This document shows, in pieces, positions 27,581 to 36,671 of a DNA stretch of 64,000 bases. Location: positions 1-64,000 of the forward strand of contig NZ_SNUA01000020.1 in assembly GCF_004360225.1 (NCBI RefSeq). The letters run 5' to 3'. The stretch is from Alcanivorax sp. 24 (lineage in GTDB: Bacteria; Pseudomonadota; Gammaproteobacteria; Pseudomonadales; Alcanivoracaceae). Each line of letters begins with the position of its first letter. The first letter of the stretch is position 1. The position numbers and the translations under genes are program-made. The notes beneath the pieces are model-generated. The model worked only from the letters and a program-made list of their open reading frames with translations. It searched no databases and was not told where the DNA came from.

Positions 27581-28471
27581 CTATTCCTGGGCCAGGATCA
27601 GCGTCATGATGCGCCGGGCCATGGGGGACGGTGTGCGATCGCGCAGGGCGACGATACCGAATGAAGCCTGCATCGCGGGGGCGTCTCTTACTTGCAGCGG
27701 AACCAGGGTCCCGTCCCGCAGGTCCTCGGCAACGGCCGCCTCGGTGGCGATGAGCACCGTGTCGGTGGCCAGGGTGATCGATCGCAGCACCGCGAAGTCG
27801 TCGCATTCCAGGGCCAGGGCGGGACTTTGCCCGGCCTGCGGCGGCAGTTGTTCAAGGAAGCGGGCGCGGGTTTGCGATGAGACACTGACGGAGCCGAGCC
27901 CATATCGCCACACATCGGAGAGGGGATTGTCCCTGTTCGCCAGAGGGTGACCGGAACGGACATAGAAGCGAACATCGCGGTGGGGCAGGGGGGTTATCTC
28001 AAGGGATGGCCCCGCTCTCAGATGGCTGATATCGGCGATGAAGAATTCAATCTCCTCGCCCTGCAAATGGGTCAGTAACTGGGTGGTGTGACTTTGTTCG
28101 ATGCGGAATGTCGCCAGAGGGTGGCCGCGCCGCAATTCGCTCAGGACCGGTGCCAGCATGGTGGCCGAAACCATCGCCCCCACGCCGAAAGCGGTATCCC
28201 CCAACTGACTATCCCGGTAGAGAGCCACCTCCCATTGCAGACTGCGTGCGTCAAACAGCAGTTTACGCGCCCTCTCGATAACCAACCGCCCGGCCGGAGT
28301 AACCCGAACACCGTCCGTGTCCCGATCGAACAGTCGCAGGCCAAGTTCCTGTTCCACCGCCTGAATGCTGCGGCTGAAAGCGGATTGGCTCAAATGCGCA
28401 CGGGCCGAGGCACGGGCGAAGTGCAGCTCGTCGGCCAGGGCGACCACATGGGAAAGTCGGCGCAGATTCAT
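27581..28471 (-). CDS. LysR-family transcriptional regulator
   Basis: A 296-residue DNA-binding regulator. The N-terminal winged helix-turn-helix is LSHVVALADELHFARASARAHLSQSAFSRSIQAVEQELGLRLFDR. The rest is the two-lobed effector-binding domain. ATG 28471 fits the family N-terminus better than the TTG five codons upstream. It is divergent from the TauD-type dioxygenase gene with a shared 163-base promoter region, so it probably controls that gene. Confidence 0.92.
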   Translation of the reverse strand: MNLRRLSHVVALADELHFARASARAHLSQSAFSRSIQAVEQELGLRLFDRDTDGVRVTPAGRLVIERARKLLFDARSLQWEVALYRDSQLGDTAFGVGAMVSATMLAPVLSELRRGHPLATFRIEQSHTTQLLTHLQGEEIEFFIADISHLRAGPSLEITPLPHRDVRFYVRSGHPLANRDNPLSDVWRYGLGSVSVSSQTRARFLEQLPPQAGQSPALALECDDFAVLRSITLATDTVLIATEAAVAEDLRDGTLVPLQVRDAPAMQASFGIVALRDRTPSPMARRIMTLILAQE

Positions 28472-28492
28472 GGCCCTGATTCTCAAGGGTGT

Positions 28493-28529
28493 ATTGCATA
28501 AAACACAATGATGAAACGCATATTATGCA
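28493..28529. promoter_or_regulatory. Candidate LysR operator between lysR-type gene and dioxygenase
   Basis: Two nested dyads occur in the divergent promoter region: ATTG-N9-CAAT at 28493-28509, which fits the T-N11-A rule for LysR sites, and TGCATA (28495-28500) with TATGCA (28524-28529). The local sequence is AT-rich compared with its surroundings. No promoter hexamers are clear. Confidence 0.45.
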
Positions 28530-28634
28530 TTGGACGCATTGGGAGGCCAGTCAATACATTGAATTTGAGAGCCGGGCTCCGCCATTGGCGGCTTCCGGCC
28601 GGCATTCACGCGGAGATCGTCAAGGAGACCGTCC

Positions 28635-29546
28635 ATGAGCCTTTCAACGGCAGCCCCCGGGGTTGGAATGGGGGAAGAGACACCCGAACAAGAACATCCG
28701 CCGTTTCGAATCAAACCGCTGTCCCCCACCATCGGTGTCGAGATCGAGGGCATCGACTTGCGGCAACCACTGGATGATGGCACCTGCAAAGCAATGCGGG
28801 CGGCGCTGATCCGTCATAAATTACTGGTGTTTCGCGACCAGGACATCACGCCGGCGCAACACGTGCGGTTGGCGGGTCGCTTCGGCGAACTGGAAGTGCA
28901 CCCGGTGTTTAATCATCACCCTGACCATCCTGAATTGGTGCTGCTTGGCGGTGACCAGCAGGTCCGGGCCCGGGAGAACATTTTTCACACCGACGTGTCC
29001 TGGCGGGAATGTCCTTCGATGGGCTCGATGCTGCGGTGTATTGAATGCCCTGAAGTGGGGGGTGATACCCTGTGGGTGAACATGGCCGCCGCTTATGACA
29101 ATTTACCGGAGGATGTGAAGGAAAGGTTGGTCGCACTGTACGCGGTACATGACGTGATGCCGGCATTCGGCGCGCGAATGACGCCGCAAGAGCGTGAAAT
29201 AAACCGCCATAAGTTCCCGCCGGCAACGCACCCGGTAGTCAGAACCCATCCGGAAAGCGGCGAAAAGATTCTTTACGTTAACGAGGCGTTCGTTACTCAT
29301 CTGGCCAATTACAACCAGGTGGCGGAGATGCGGATGGGGTTTGATTTCCGGCTCGGAGAGATGGACCTGCTGCAGTACCTGTATCGACAGGCGGCGGCCC
29401 CGGAATATCAGATTCGCCTGCGCTGGCGGCCGAATACCATTGCGTTCTGGGATAACCGTTCAACCCAGCACTACGCTATTCAGGACTATTTCCCGGCGGT
29501 GCGTCGCATGATGCGGGCCACTATCATCGGTGACCGGCCGCGCTGA
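28635..29546 (+). CDS. TauD/TfdA-family Fe(II)/2-oxoglutarate-dependent dioxygenase
   Basis: A 303-residue enzyme that couples 2-oxoglutarate decarboxylation to substrate hydroxylation. The iron ligands are His118 and Asp120 (FHTDVSW) and the distal His279 (NRSTQHYAIQDY). The Arg that holds 2-oxoglutarate lies in RRMMRATI near 290. TauD, TfdA and the alkylsulfatase AtsK belong to this family, and the motif pattern alone does not choose between them. The adjacent divergent LysR regulator suggests induction by its substrate or a sulfur-starvation signal. Confidence 0.9.
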   Translation: MSLSTAAPGVGMGEETPEQEHPPFRIKPLSPTIGVEIEGIDLRQPLDDGTCKAMRAALIRHKLLVFRDQDITPAQHVRLAGRFGELEVHPVFNHHPDHPELVLLGGDQQVRARENIFHTDVSWRECPSMGSMLRCIECPEVGGDTLWVNMAAAYDNLPEDVKERLVALYAVHDVMPAFGARMTPQEREINRHKFPPATHPVVRTHPESGEKILYVNEAFVTHLANYNQVAEMRMGFDFRLGEMDLLQYLYRQAAAPEYQIRLRWRPNTIAFWDNRSTQHYAIQDYFPAVRRMMRATIIGDRPR

Positions 29547-29568
29547 TCGGCATGGTCGCGGGGAATTG

Positions 29569-29600
29569 CGCCAACGCCACCTTGCGGGGCGGCGTTGGCG
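29569..29600. terminator. Hairpin between convergent dioxygenase and SIMPL genes
   Basis: CGCCAACGCC (29569-29578) and GGCGTTGGCG (29591-29600) form a perfect 10-bp GC-rich stem with a 12-base loop, between two convergent genes. No T-tract follows on either strand, so factor-independent termination is uncertain. Confidence 0.4.
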
Positions 29601-29615
29601 TCGGTGGGGTATCGA

Positions 29616-30314
29616 TCAGCGCAGTTGGAAGGTGACCATCACCTGAGCACTCAGCTCCTGCTCACCGGGGCGATAGCTCTCCTGCACCGCGCCCTTGGCC
29701 ATGGCGGCACGCATCATCGGTGCCGGATGGCTCTGGCCCTGCACATTGATGGTAATCGCCGGACCCAGCTTGCGGTCCGCCGCCTTGGCGACAATCTCGG
29801 CCTTGGCGCGGGCGTCTTCCACCGCCGTTTCCAGTGCCTGCTGGTTCAGCTCGGCGGCGTTGCTGATATCGGTGCCGGCCGGGGAAATGTCCTTCAGTCC
29901 CAGTTTGGTCAGGCCGTCGGCCAGTTCCGCATAGACTTCGATGCCGTTGACCTGGAAGCGCACTTCCCGCGCCACTTCATGGCCAATCAGCTTGCGTTCC
30001 GGCTGGTACTGCCACTGCGGCGTGACGCGAATATCGGTGGCGGTGACGTCCTTCTCATCAATATCCAGGGAATCGGCCAGATCCAGCATGGCCTTGACCT
30101 GATCGTCCACGCGATCCTTCATGGTGGCGATGTCATCGCCAGTCTCCCGGGCGGTGGCCTGCAGATTGAAAATATCCGGCTGACCGCTGACCTTGCCCTC
30201 GCCGGACACCGTGATGGTGTCGCGCTCTCCGTTGGTGGTGCCGCTGTCCGTGCCGCAGGCGCTCAACCCCAGCACGGCCAGAGCGACGACAAAAAGAGCC
30301 GGTTTGTTGCGCAT
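29616..30314 (-). CDS. SIMPL (DUF541) domain lipoprotein
   Basis: A 232-residue envelope protein with a lipoprotein signal ending GLSAC (Cys20). The mature part is the SIMPL/DUF541 domain: DTITVSGEGKVSGQPDIFNLQATARE, then VTATDIRVTPQW and KLGPAITINVQGQS. Bacterial relatives (YggE, BP26) form periplasmic rings or are linked to oxidative stress; the role here is unknown. AAGGGAG precedes the start. It is divergent from apbC. Confidence 0.9.
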   Translation of the reverse strand: MRNKPALFVVALAVLGLSACGTDSGTTNGERDTITVSGEGKVSGQPDIFNLQATARETGDDIATMKDRVDDQVKAMLDLADSLDIDEKDVTATDIRVTPQWQYQPERKLIGHEVAREVRFQVNGIEVYAELADGLTKLGLKDISPAGTDISNAAELNQQALETAVEDARAKAEIVAKAADRKLGPAITINVQGQSHPAPMMRAAMAKGAVQESYRPGEQELSAQVMVTFQLR

Positions 30315-30416
30315 TGTGATACTCCCTTATTCATTGGTTATGAGGTAATTCCGGTTGCGACCTTGGTTGTGTTGCCGGGGAACTTTATCATTCCTGATTC
30401 ATCAGCAGGAGGTCCC

Positions 30417-31505
30417 ATGGCGGAAGTCGAACAGGCGGTTAGACAGGTTCTTGGCGATTTGATCCCGGACGATTTGCAAACCGACCTGATCAGCGCCGGC
30501 ACCCTGTCGGCGATACAGGTGGATCAGGATCAGGTGCGGCTGGAGATTACCCTGGGCTATCCCTGTGCCTCGGCGCTGCCGGCGCTGCGCGAGCGTATTC
30601 GTACCGCGGTGGCAGCGGTGATCGAAGGCCGTCGTTTGCTGCTGGCGGTGACCGTGGCGATCAAGCCGCACCGCGCCCAAGGCGGCATGCCGGCCATGGC
30701 TCAGGTGACCAATGTGATCGCGGTGGCGTCCGGCAAGGGCGGGGTGGGCAAATCCACCACCGCGGTGAATCTGGCTCTGGCGCTGAGCCGGGAAGGCGCC
30801 CGGGTGGGCATTCTCGACGCCGATATCTTCGGTCCCAGCCAGCCGCTGATGCTGGGGTTGCCGGAGGGCACGCGGCCACAGGTTCGCGATGGCAATCGCT
30901 TCGTGCCGGTGGAGGCCCTCGGCCTGCAAAGCATGTCCATGGGCTACCTGATCACCGAGCAGACGCCGGTGGTGTGGCGTGGTCCCAAGGCCAGCGGCGC
31001 GCTGACGCAAATGATGCAGCAGACACTGTGGCACCAACTGGATTATCTGATTGTCGATCTGCCGCCGGGCACCGGTGATATTGTGCTGACGCTGGCCCAG
31101 AAAGTGCCGGTGGCCGGCGCCGTGGTGGTGACCACTCCCCAGGACATTGCCTTGCTGGACGCCACCAAGGGGGTGGAGATGTTCCGTAAGGTGGACGTGC
31201 GGGTATTGGGTATCATCGAGAACATGGCGGTGCATGTGTGCAGTCAGTGCGGCCACCAGGAGCATGTGTTCGGTGAAGGCGGCGCGCGCCGGCTGGCGGA
31301 CCGTTACCACACCGAGGTGCTGGGAGCGTTGCCGTTGTCACTGAAGATCCGCGAGCAGGCCGACGCCGGCCGGCCCACCGTGGCGGCGGAACCGGACAGC
31401 CCGGAGGCCGCGCTGTACCGGGCGGCGGCCCGGCGCCTGGCGGCGCGGTTGTCGCTCACCGAGGAAGGCAAACGCGGGTTTCCGAAAGTCGTCACCCAGC
31501 ATTAG
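30417..31505 (+). CDS. apbC: Iron-sulfur cluster carrier protein ApbC/Mrp
   Basis: A 362-residue P-loop ATPase that carries [4Fe-4S] clusters to target apoproteins. An N-terminal MIP18/DUF59-like domain (~1-85) is followed by the ParA-type ATPase with deviant Walker A GKGGVGKS (106-113), LDADIFGPSQP and DLPPGTGD. The cluster-binding CxxC is Cys275/Cys278 (VCSQCG). ATG 30417 follows CAGGAGG; a much longer in-frame upstream extension overlaps the SIMPL gene and is rejected. dcd lies 78 bases downstream, a pairing also seen in Pseudomonas. Confidence 0.95.
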   Translation: MAEVEQAVRQVLGDLIPDDLQTDLISAGTLSAIQVDQDQVRLEITLGYPCASALPALRERIRTAVAAVIEGRRLLLAVTVAIKPHRAQGGMPAMAQVTNVIAVASGKGGVGKSTTAVNLALALSREGARVGILDADIFGPSQPLMLGLPEGTRPQVRDGNRFVPVEALGLQSMSMGYLITEQTPVVWRGPKASGALTQMMQQTLWHQLDYLIVDLPPGTGDIVLTLAQKVPVAGAVVVTTPQDIALLDATKGVEMFRKVDVRVLGIIENMAVHVCSQCGHQEHVFGEGGARRLADRYHTEVLGALPLSLKIREQADAGRPTVAAEPDSPEAALYRAAARRLAARLSLTEEGKRGFPKVVTQH

Positions 31506-31583
31506 TGGTTACCCGGCATTGAGGCCGGAGGGACTCCTTCTGTACCATTGGTCGATTCACCCTATCACTGGACAAGGCTTGTC

Positions 31584-32153
31584 ATGAGTATTAAATCCGA
31601 TCGCTGGATCTCCCGCATGGCCCGCGAGCAGGGCATGATCGAACCGTTCGAGGCCGAGCAGGTGCGCGTCGACGGCGAGGGCAACAAGCTGATTTCCTAT
31701 GGCGTGTCCAGTTATGGCTACGACGTGCGCTGCGCCGACGAATTCAAGGTTTTCACCAACATCCATTCGGCCACGGTGGACCCCAAGCATTTCGATGAGA
31801 AGAGCTTCGTCGACATCAAGGGCGACTACTGCATCATTCCGCCCAACTCCTTTGCTCTGGCCCGCACCGTGGAGTATTTCCGCATTCCCCGTAATGTGCT
31901 GACCATCTGCCTGGGCAAATCCACCTACGCCCGCTGCGGCATCATCGTCAACGTGACGCCACTGGAACCGGAATGGGAAGGGCACGTGACGCTGGAGTTT
32001 TCCAACACCACCACCTTGCCGGCGAGAATCTACGCCAACGAAGGCGTGGCGCAGATGCTGTTCCTGGAGTCCGATGAAGAGTGCGCGGTGTCCTACATGG
32101 ATCGTGGTGGCAAATACCAGGGCCAGCGAGGGGTGACGCTGCCGAAGGCCTGA
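31584..32153 (+). CDS. dcd: dCTP deaminase
   Basis: A 189-residue enzyme that deaminates dCTP to dUTP, feeding thymidylate synthesis. The characteristic segments are MSIKSDRWI at the start, [18 protein letters not shown], the catalytic [34 protein letters not shown] region with its Glu, and the C-terminal [12 protein letters not shown] lid. ATG 31584 matches the usual N-terminus. The length is normal. It probably shares a transcript with apbC. Confidence 0.97.
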   Translation: MSIKSDRWISRMAREQGMIEPFEAEQVRVDGEGNKLISYGVSSYGYDVRCADEFKVFTNIHSATVDPKHFDEKSFVDIKGDYCIIPPNSFALARTVEYFRIPRNVLTICLGKSTYARCGIIVNVTPLEPEWEGHVTLEFSNTTTLPARIYANEGVAQMLFLESDEECAVSYMDRGGKYQGQRGVTLPKA

Positions 32154-32257
32154 TAGGAGTATCGTGGCCGTTCGACTACTGGTGTCCCTCGGATTCTGAT
32201 GGCGCTGAATCCATGGCCGTGGCCAGTCCATGGGGCCTGGAGACATGAAGAGGCGTT

Positions 32258-32330
32258 GTATTCGCTGGCAAGCCAGCTTCCCACGGAGGGAGCTACGGAG
32301 CCGCTGTGGGAGACTGCCTTGGCAGCGAAT
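32258..32330. repeat. REP doublet between dcd and the DUF3108 gene
   Basis: The left arm GTATTCGCTGGCAAGCCAGC continues to TTCCCAC, and the right arm GTGGGAGACTGCCTTGGCAGCGAAT is its imperfect inverse. The left arm is identical over more than 25 bases to that of the doublet at 14911. It sits between convergent genes. Confidence 0.8.
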
Positions 32331-32348
32331 CAGTGTGCGGCATGCCGT

Positions 32349-33047
32349 TCAATTCCCGTAGTCGATCATGATCAGCTCGCCGCGCAGTAGCGTGCTTTCA
32401 ATGTGGCGGGCTTTCACCACCATGTAGTCCTTGGCCGGCGCCACCCAGAACAGGGTGCGGCGTTTTTTCTTGCGGTCGCCTTTGCGGCGTTTTTCCACGA
32501 TCAGCGTATCCAGTTCGCCCATGGGGGTGTCCAGGGTTTCCCGGTCGATGACGATGAAATGATGCTGGCGGATCCGGTCACCGTAAACGCTGGTGGCGGT
32601 GTATTCCTTGTCACCGGTGGCGAACACGCAACGGGCCCGCAGCAACATGGTCAACTCGTCCAGGGCATCGGCCGGGATGTCGAAACTCTCCTTGCCTTCC
32701 TTGTTGTCGCTGTTGACCACCCTGGGTGGTGACCAGGAGAAGTCGGTGTGGTGGTAGCGGTGTTTGCCGAACCCCTGGAACTCATGCACGTAACGCTCGG
32801 TGCGCGGTTTGCAGTCGTTCCATTCGAACCGGCTCTCCTCGGTGTTGGTGAGCATGAACGAGTCCGCCTCGAACAGCATGCGGTACTGGTCCGCGCCCGG
32901 CGCGGGTTCCAACACCAGGGTCGCCTTGATCGGCGTGGGAATCTTGTTGACGTGAATGCGATATTCGGCGGCGAACGGTGCCAGCGGCTCGGCCAGAGCG
33001 GCGCCGCCAGGTAATGCCAGAGCCAGTGCCAGGAGCGCGGCACGCAT
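32349..33047 (-). CDS. DUF3108 domain-containing periplasmic protein (downstream paralogue)
   Basis: A 232-residue protein with a signal peptide (MRAALLALALALPGGAALA) and a DUF3108 domain: FAAEYRIHVNKIPTPIKATLVL, SRFEWNDCKPRTERYVH and DTPMGELDTLIVEKRR. DUF3108 proteins are periplasmic beta-rich proteins of unknown role. The ATG overlaps the stop of the upstream paralogue (TGATG), so the two are coupled; a GTG one codon earlier is possible. It is the last gene of the purM-purN-DUF3108-DUF3108 run. Confidence 0.85.
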   Translation of the reverse strand: MRAALLALALALPGGAALAEPLAPFAAEYRIHVNKIPTPIKATLVLEPAPGADQYRMLFEADSFMLTNTEESRFEWNDCKPRTERYVHEFQGFGKHRYHHTDFSWSPPRVVNSDNKEGKESFDIPADALDELTMLLRARCVFATGDKEYTATSVYGDRIRQHHFIVIDRETLDTPMGELDTLIVEKRRKGDRKKKRRTLFWVAPAKDYMVVKARHIESTLLRGELIMIDYGN

Positions 33048-33787
33048 CACGGTAGCGCTCCCTGCAGGGTCATCACGTGGCGGCCGTCCTCGTTTTCCTG
33101 CACCAGTTGCACCAGCGTATAGCCGTACTCCGGTGCGAACCAGAGCCAGGTCTGGCGCGGGCTGTTGCCGCTGCGGTCGCGGCGTACCTTGACCGTGGTG
33201 ATCGGGTTGCCATTGATGCTCAGGGTTTCCTCACCCTCGACCAGATAATGCTGGCTTTCCAGTTCCCGTTCATCGGCCACATGCAAGGTCAGATCCCGCT
33301 CGCCCCGGGCCAGCCGGCATTGCAGAGCCAGGGTCAGGGAAATCTTGTCGGTCACCGCGTCGGACGGCACCGGGTATTGGCGATCCGCCTTGCCGCTGCG
33401 TTTGGCGGTGGCGGTGGCGCCACCGGCCGGGATCCGCACTTCCGCTTCCTTGAGCTGGCCAAGACCCTTGCGCCGGTACCCGTAATAGCGACTCACCGGA
33501 GTGCAGCCGCTCCAGGTGAAACGGGAGGTCTCGCGGATTTCGCCGAGTACGTTGCTGGCCACCACTTCCATTTGCCATTGCCCGTCACCGAGCGCTTTCA
33601 GCGTCCGGTTGGCGGTGACCGCGAAAGGAATGCCCTGGGCCTTGAGCCGGTATTGCAGTTGGAACGGGGTGATCGGTGATTCGGTGGCGATGGCCGGGGC
33701 CGTCGCCAGGATCAGCAGCGCCAGCAGGGCGCTAGTGAGAAACCGCCGGCGCCCATTGCCGGCCTTGTGGGGGTAGGATTTCGCCAT
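33047..33787 (-). CDS. DUF3108 domain-containing periplasmic protein (upstream paralogue)
   Basis: A 246-residue exported protein. The N-terminus has a basic region with RRRFLTS before the hydrophobic core, then a cut near APAIATES. That motif resembles a twin-arginine signal but a Sec signal is equally possible. The DUF3108 domain shows ITPFQLQYRLKAQGIPFAV and SRFTWSGCTPVSRYYGYRRKG, parallel to its downstream neighbour but clearly diverged. Its start lies inside purN (56-base overlap), so translation depends on the purM-purN transcript. Function is unknown. Confidence 0.82.
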   Translation of the reverse strand: MAKSYPHKAGNGRRRFLTSALLALLILATAPAIATESPITPFQLQYRLKAQGIPFAVTANRTLKALGDGQWQMEVVASNVLGEIRETSRFTWSGCTPVSRYYGYRRKGLGQLKEAEVRIPAGGATATAKRSGKADRQYPVPSDAVTDKISLTLALQCRLARGERDLTLHVADERELESQHYLVEGEETLSINGNPITTVKVRRDRSGNSPRQTWLWFAPEYGYTLVQLVQENEDGRHVMTLQGALP

Positions 33788-34388
33788 CCAGTGCCACTCC
33801 CTGTGTGGTCAGACGCAGACGCCCGGCGGCCCGCCATCGCAGCACCTCCGGATACAGTCCGTGCTCGCATTCCTGTACCCGTTTGGACAGGGTTTCCGGG
33901 GTATCGTTCGCCAGTATCGGTAAGCGCGCCTGAGCAATCAACGGGCCTCCATCCAGTTCCTCGGTGACGAAGTGGATCGAACAGCCGTGCTCGCGGTCAC
34001 CGGCCTCCAGCGCCCGGGCGTGAGTGTGCAGCCCACGGTGCAGCGGCAACAGTGACGGGTGGATGTTGATCAGGCGGCCGTCATAGTGCCGCACGAAGTC
34101 ACTGGAGAGGATCCGCATGAAACCGGCGAGCACCACCGTGTCCGCGCCATGGGCGTCAAGTTCGCGGATCATGGCGCGGTCGAAAGAGGGCCGGTCCGGA
34201 TAATCGCGATGATCAATCACCGCCGTGTCGACGCCGGCCCGGCTCGCCCGCCGCAGGCCGTCGGCATCGGCCCGGTTACTCAGCACCAGAGTAACGCGGG
34301 CGTCCAGGGATCCGTCGTCGATGGCATCAAGAATGGCTTGCAGGTTGGTGCCCGAACCGCTGATCAGCACCGCCAGACGGTGGGTCAC
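33732..34388 (-). CDS. purN: Phosphoribosylglycinamide formyltransferase
   Basis: A 218-residue enzyme that formylates GAR with 10-formyl-THF, the third step of purine synthesis. Typical segments are [33 protein letters not shown], and the catalytic INIHPSLLP (Asn, His) with [20 protein letters not shown] (Asp). The start is GTG 34388, whose bases overlap the purM stop (GTGA, 4-base overlap). Its 3' end overlaps the start of the next gene by 56 bases. Confidence 0.95.
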   Translation of the reverse strand: MTHRLAVLISGSGTNLQAILDAIDDGSLDARVTLVLSNRADADGLRRASRAGVDTAVIDHRDYPDRPSFDRAMIRELDAHGADTVVLAGFMRILSSDFVRHYDGRLINIHPSLLPLHRGLHTHARALEAGDREHGCSIHFVTEELDGGPLIAQARLPILANDTPETLSKRVQECEHGLYPEVLRWRAAGRLRLTTQGVALDGEILPPQGRQWAPAVSH

Positions 34389-35428
34389 GGAGTGAGCCCC
34401 TCCATCACCACTTCCGGGGTGCCGTCGTGAGAACGGATGTCGCCGATCAGGATGGGCTGCTCGCCGGCGGCTTCCAGCTCGGCCACCGCCTGATCCACGT
34501 GCTCGGCGGGCACCACCACCACCATGCCAATGCCGCAGTTGAAGGTGCGGTACATCTCCATTTCCGGCACTTGGCCCTGTTCCCGCAGCCACTGGAATAC
34601 CGGCGGCCAGGTCCAGGTCTTGGTGTCGACCACCGCGCGGGTGCCGTCCGGCAGCACCCGTGGCAGGTTCTCCGGCAGACCACCGCCGGTGATGTGCGCC
34701 AGGGCGTGCACCGGCACGGACTTGATCAGAGCCAGCAGGCTCTTCACGTAAATGCGGGTGGGTTCCAGCAGATGCTCGATCACCGGTTTACCGTCCAGAT
34801 CGGCGTTGGCGTCGCCTTGCTCGAGAATGCGGCGCACCAGGGAGTAGCCGTTGGAATGAGGGCCGGAGCTGGCCAGACCGATCAACTTGTCGCCGGCCTG
34901 GACGCGGCTGCCGTCGATGACACCGTCGCGTTCCACCACGCCGACGCAGAAGCCGGCCAGATCGTAATCCTCGCCCTGGTACATGCCGGGCATTTCCGCG
35001 GTTTCGCCACCCACCAGGGCGCAACCGGCTTGCACGCAGCCTTCGCCGATGCCTTCCACCACCCGCGCGGCGGTCTCCACATCGAGCTTGCCGGTGGCGT
35101 AGTAGTCAAGGAACATCAGCGGTTCAGCGCCGCCCACCACCAGGTCATTCACGCACATCGCCACCAGGTCGATGCCGACGCGGTCATGGCGGTCGTGATC
35201 CATGGCCAGCCGCAGTTTGGTGCCGACGCCGTCGGTGCCGGCCACCAGCACCGGGTTCCGGTACCCTTCAGGCAGAGCGCAGAGAGCGCCGAAGCCTCCC
35301 AGACCGCCCATCACTTCGGGCCGGCCGGTGCGCCTGGCCACCGGTTTGATTCGTTTTACCAGCTCATTGCCGGCATCGATGTCCACGCCGGCGTCGCGGT
35401 AGGTCAGCGGCCGTTTCTGTTCGCTCAT
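34385..35428 (-). CDS. purM: Phosphoribosylformylglycinamidine cyclo-ligase
   Basis: A 347-residue enzyme that closes the imidazole ring to form AIR, using ATP. The family landmarks are the N-terminal [29 protein letters not shown] (ATP-binding), [33 protein letters not shown] and the [13 protein letters not shown] motif. The length and start (after GGAG) are normal. It opens the purM-purN-DUF3108-DUF3108 operon and diverges from DUF2066-hda, as in Pseudomonas. Confidence 0.97.
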   Translation of the reverse strand: MSEQKRPLTYRDAGVDIDAGNELVKRIKPVARRTGRPEVMGGLGGFGALCALPEGYRNPVLVAGTDGVGTKLRLAMDHDRHDRVGIDLVAMCVNDLVVGGAEPLMFLDYYATGKLDVETAARVVEGIGEGCVQAGCALVGGETAEMPGMYQGEDYDLAGFCVGVVERDGVIDGSRVQAGDKLIGLASSGPHSNGYSLVRRILEQGDANADLDGKPVIEHLLEPTRIYVKSLLALIKSVPVHALAHITGGGLPENLPRVLPDGTRAVVDTKTWTWPPVFQWLREQGQVPEMEMYRTFNCGIGMVVVVPAEHVDQAVAELEAAGEQPILIGDIRSHDGTPEVVMEGLTP

Positions 35429-35564
35429 GGGGCACTCCAGATGGTGAAGGCGCGTATTCTAGCAATCGCGGACCAGGAGTGGAAACGGGCCGATGGACGG
35501 TTCGCCAGCGGCGTTCGGATAGGGGATAATAGCGCGCCCAATCGAGGCCCGCTGGACCGAACTG

Positions 35565-36671
35565 ATGACCCGATTATTGTGCTGCGTACTGATATTGCTG
35601 GCCCTGGCGCCGGGCGCGGGGGCCGATACCCTGGGGCAGGTGTCGCTGCCCGCGACGCAAGGGGCCGGCGGCGAGGCGCCCGGCGAAGAGGCGCTTCGTG
35701 ACGGGTTGGAAAGATTGACCCGCCGCCTGACCGGCCAGGCCGAGGTAGCCGACCTGCCCGGCGTGGCCGCGGCTCTGGAAGCGCCGGATCGTTGGCTGCA
35801 GGCCTATCGCTATCAGCAGGATGGCGATGCCACCCGGCTGGAACTGGAATTCGACGGCGCCGCCCTGCGCCGCTACCTGGCCAATCAGGGGGCGCCGGTG
35901 TGGCGGGGAGAGCCACCCACGGTGTTGGTGTGGATGGTGGCGGGAAGCGGGCGCGGCAGTGTGGTCGGCGCCGGCGATGATCTGGCTGATGCGATGACGG
36001 ATGTGGCGGCACAACGCGGCGTGACGCTGCGTTTCCCGGCCTGGGATGAACAAGACCGCGAGGGGCTCACGGTGGCGGACATTCGCGGCCGTTTCGATGA
36101 ACCGGTGCTGGCGGCGTCGCGCCGCTACGGCAGCGACTGGGTGGCCACGGCGGTGCTGTACGACGGCCGCCAAGAGACCCTCAACTGGCGTTTGATGGAA
36201 GGCCGTGAAACCGTGACGCAGGATCGTGACAGTGGTGAGCGGGGCGCCTTGCTCTCCGGCATGGTGACGGCGATGGCCGATACTCTCACGGAGCGCTATG
36301 GCGATGAGGTCCGCGCCGCCGCAGGCGGACAGGCGAACCCGCCAGCCTCCCCGCCGACGTCTTCGCCCGCCACGCCCGCGGACGGTGGGCCGATGGTGGC
36401 CGGCGCTCCGGTGACGCCCACCGGCCCGGACAGCTTTGACGACATGACGTTGCTGGCGGTGCGCGGCATCGGCTCCCTGCGAGACCTGACCGCTTTGCGC
36501 CAGGCGCTGTCCCAGGCGCCCGGCGTGGCCTCGGTGGAGGTGCGCTCGCTCGACGGCGATCAGGTGTTGGTTCAAGTGAGCCCCGCGGGGCTGACGCTGG
36601 CCCGCGATGTGGCTGGTCTCAGCGAATGCGGGGAAAGTCAGGGGCGCTCCCTGTATTGCTGGCAACCATGA
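35565..36671 (+). CDS. DUF2066 domain-containing periplasmic protein
   Basis: A 368-residue exported protein with signal peptide (about 1-20, CVLILLALAPGAGA). The DUF2066 region shows ALRDGLERLTRRLTGQAE, APDRWLQAYRYQQDG and PTVLVWMVA. A Pro/Ser/Thr-rich linker (~252-285) leads to a C-terminal domain. This gene sits between purM and hda in many gammaproteobacteria; its function is unknown. Its stop overlaps the hda start (ATGA). Confidence 0.88.
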   Translation: MTRLLCCVLILLALAPGAGADTLGQVSLPATQGAGGEAPGEEALRDGLERLTRRLTGQAEVADLPGVAAALEAPDRWLQAYRYQQDGDATRLELEFDGAALRRYLANQGAPVWRGEPPTVLVWMVAGSGRGSVVGAGDDLADAMTDVAAQRGVTLRFPAWDEQDREGLTVADIRGRFDEPVLAASRRYGSDWVATAVLYDGRQETLNWRLMEGRETVTQDRDSGERGALLSGMVTAMADTLTERYGDEVRAAAGGQANPPASPPTSSPATPADGGPMVAGAPVTPTGPDSFDDMTLLAVRGIGSLRDLTALRQALSQAPGVASVEVRSLDGDQVLVQVSPAGLTLARDVAGLSECGESQGRSLYCWQP

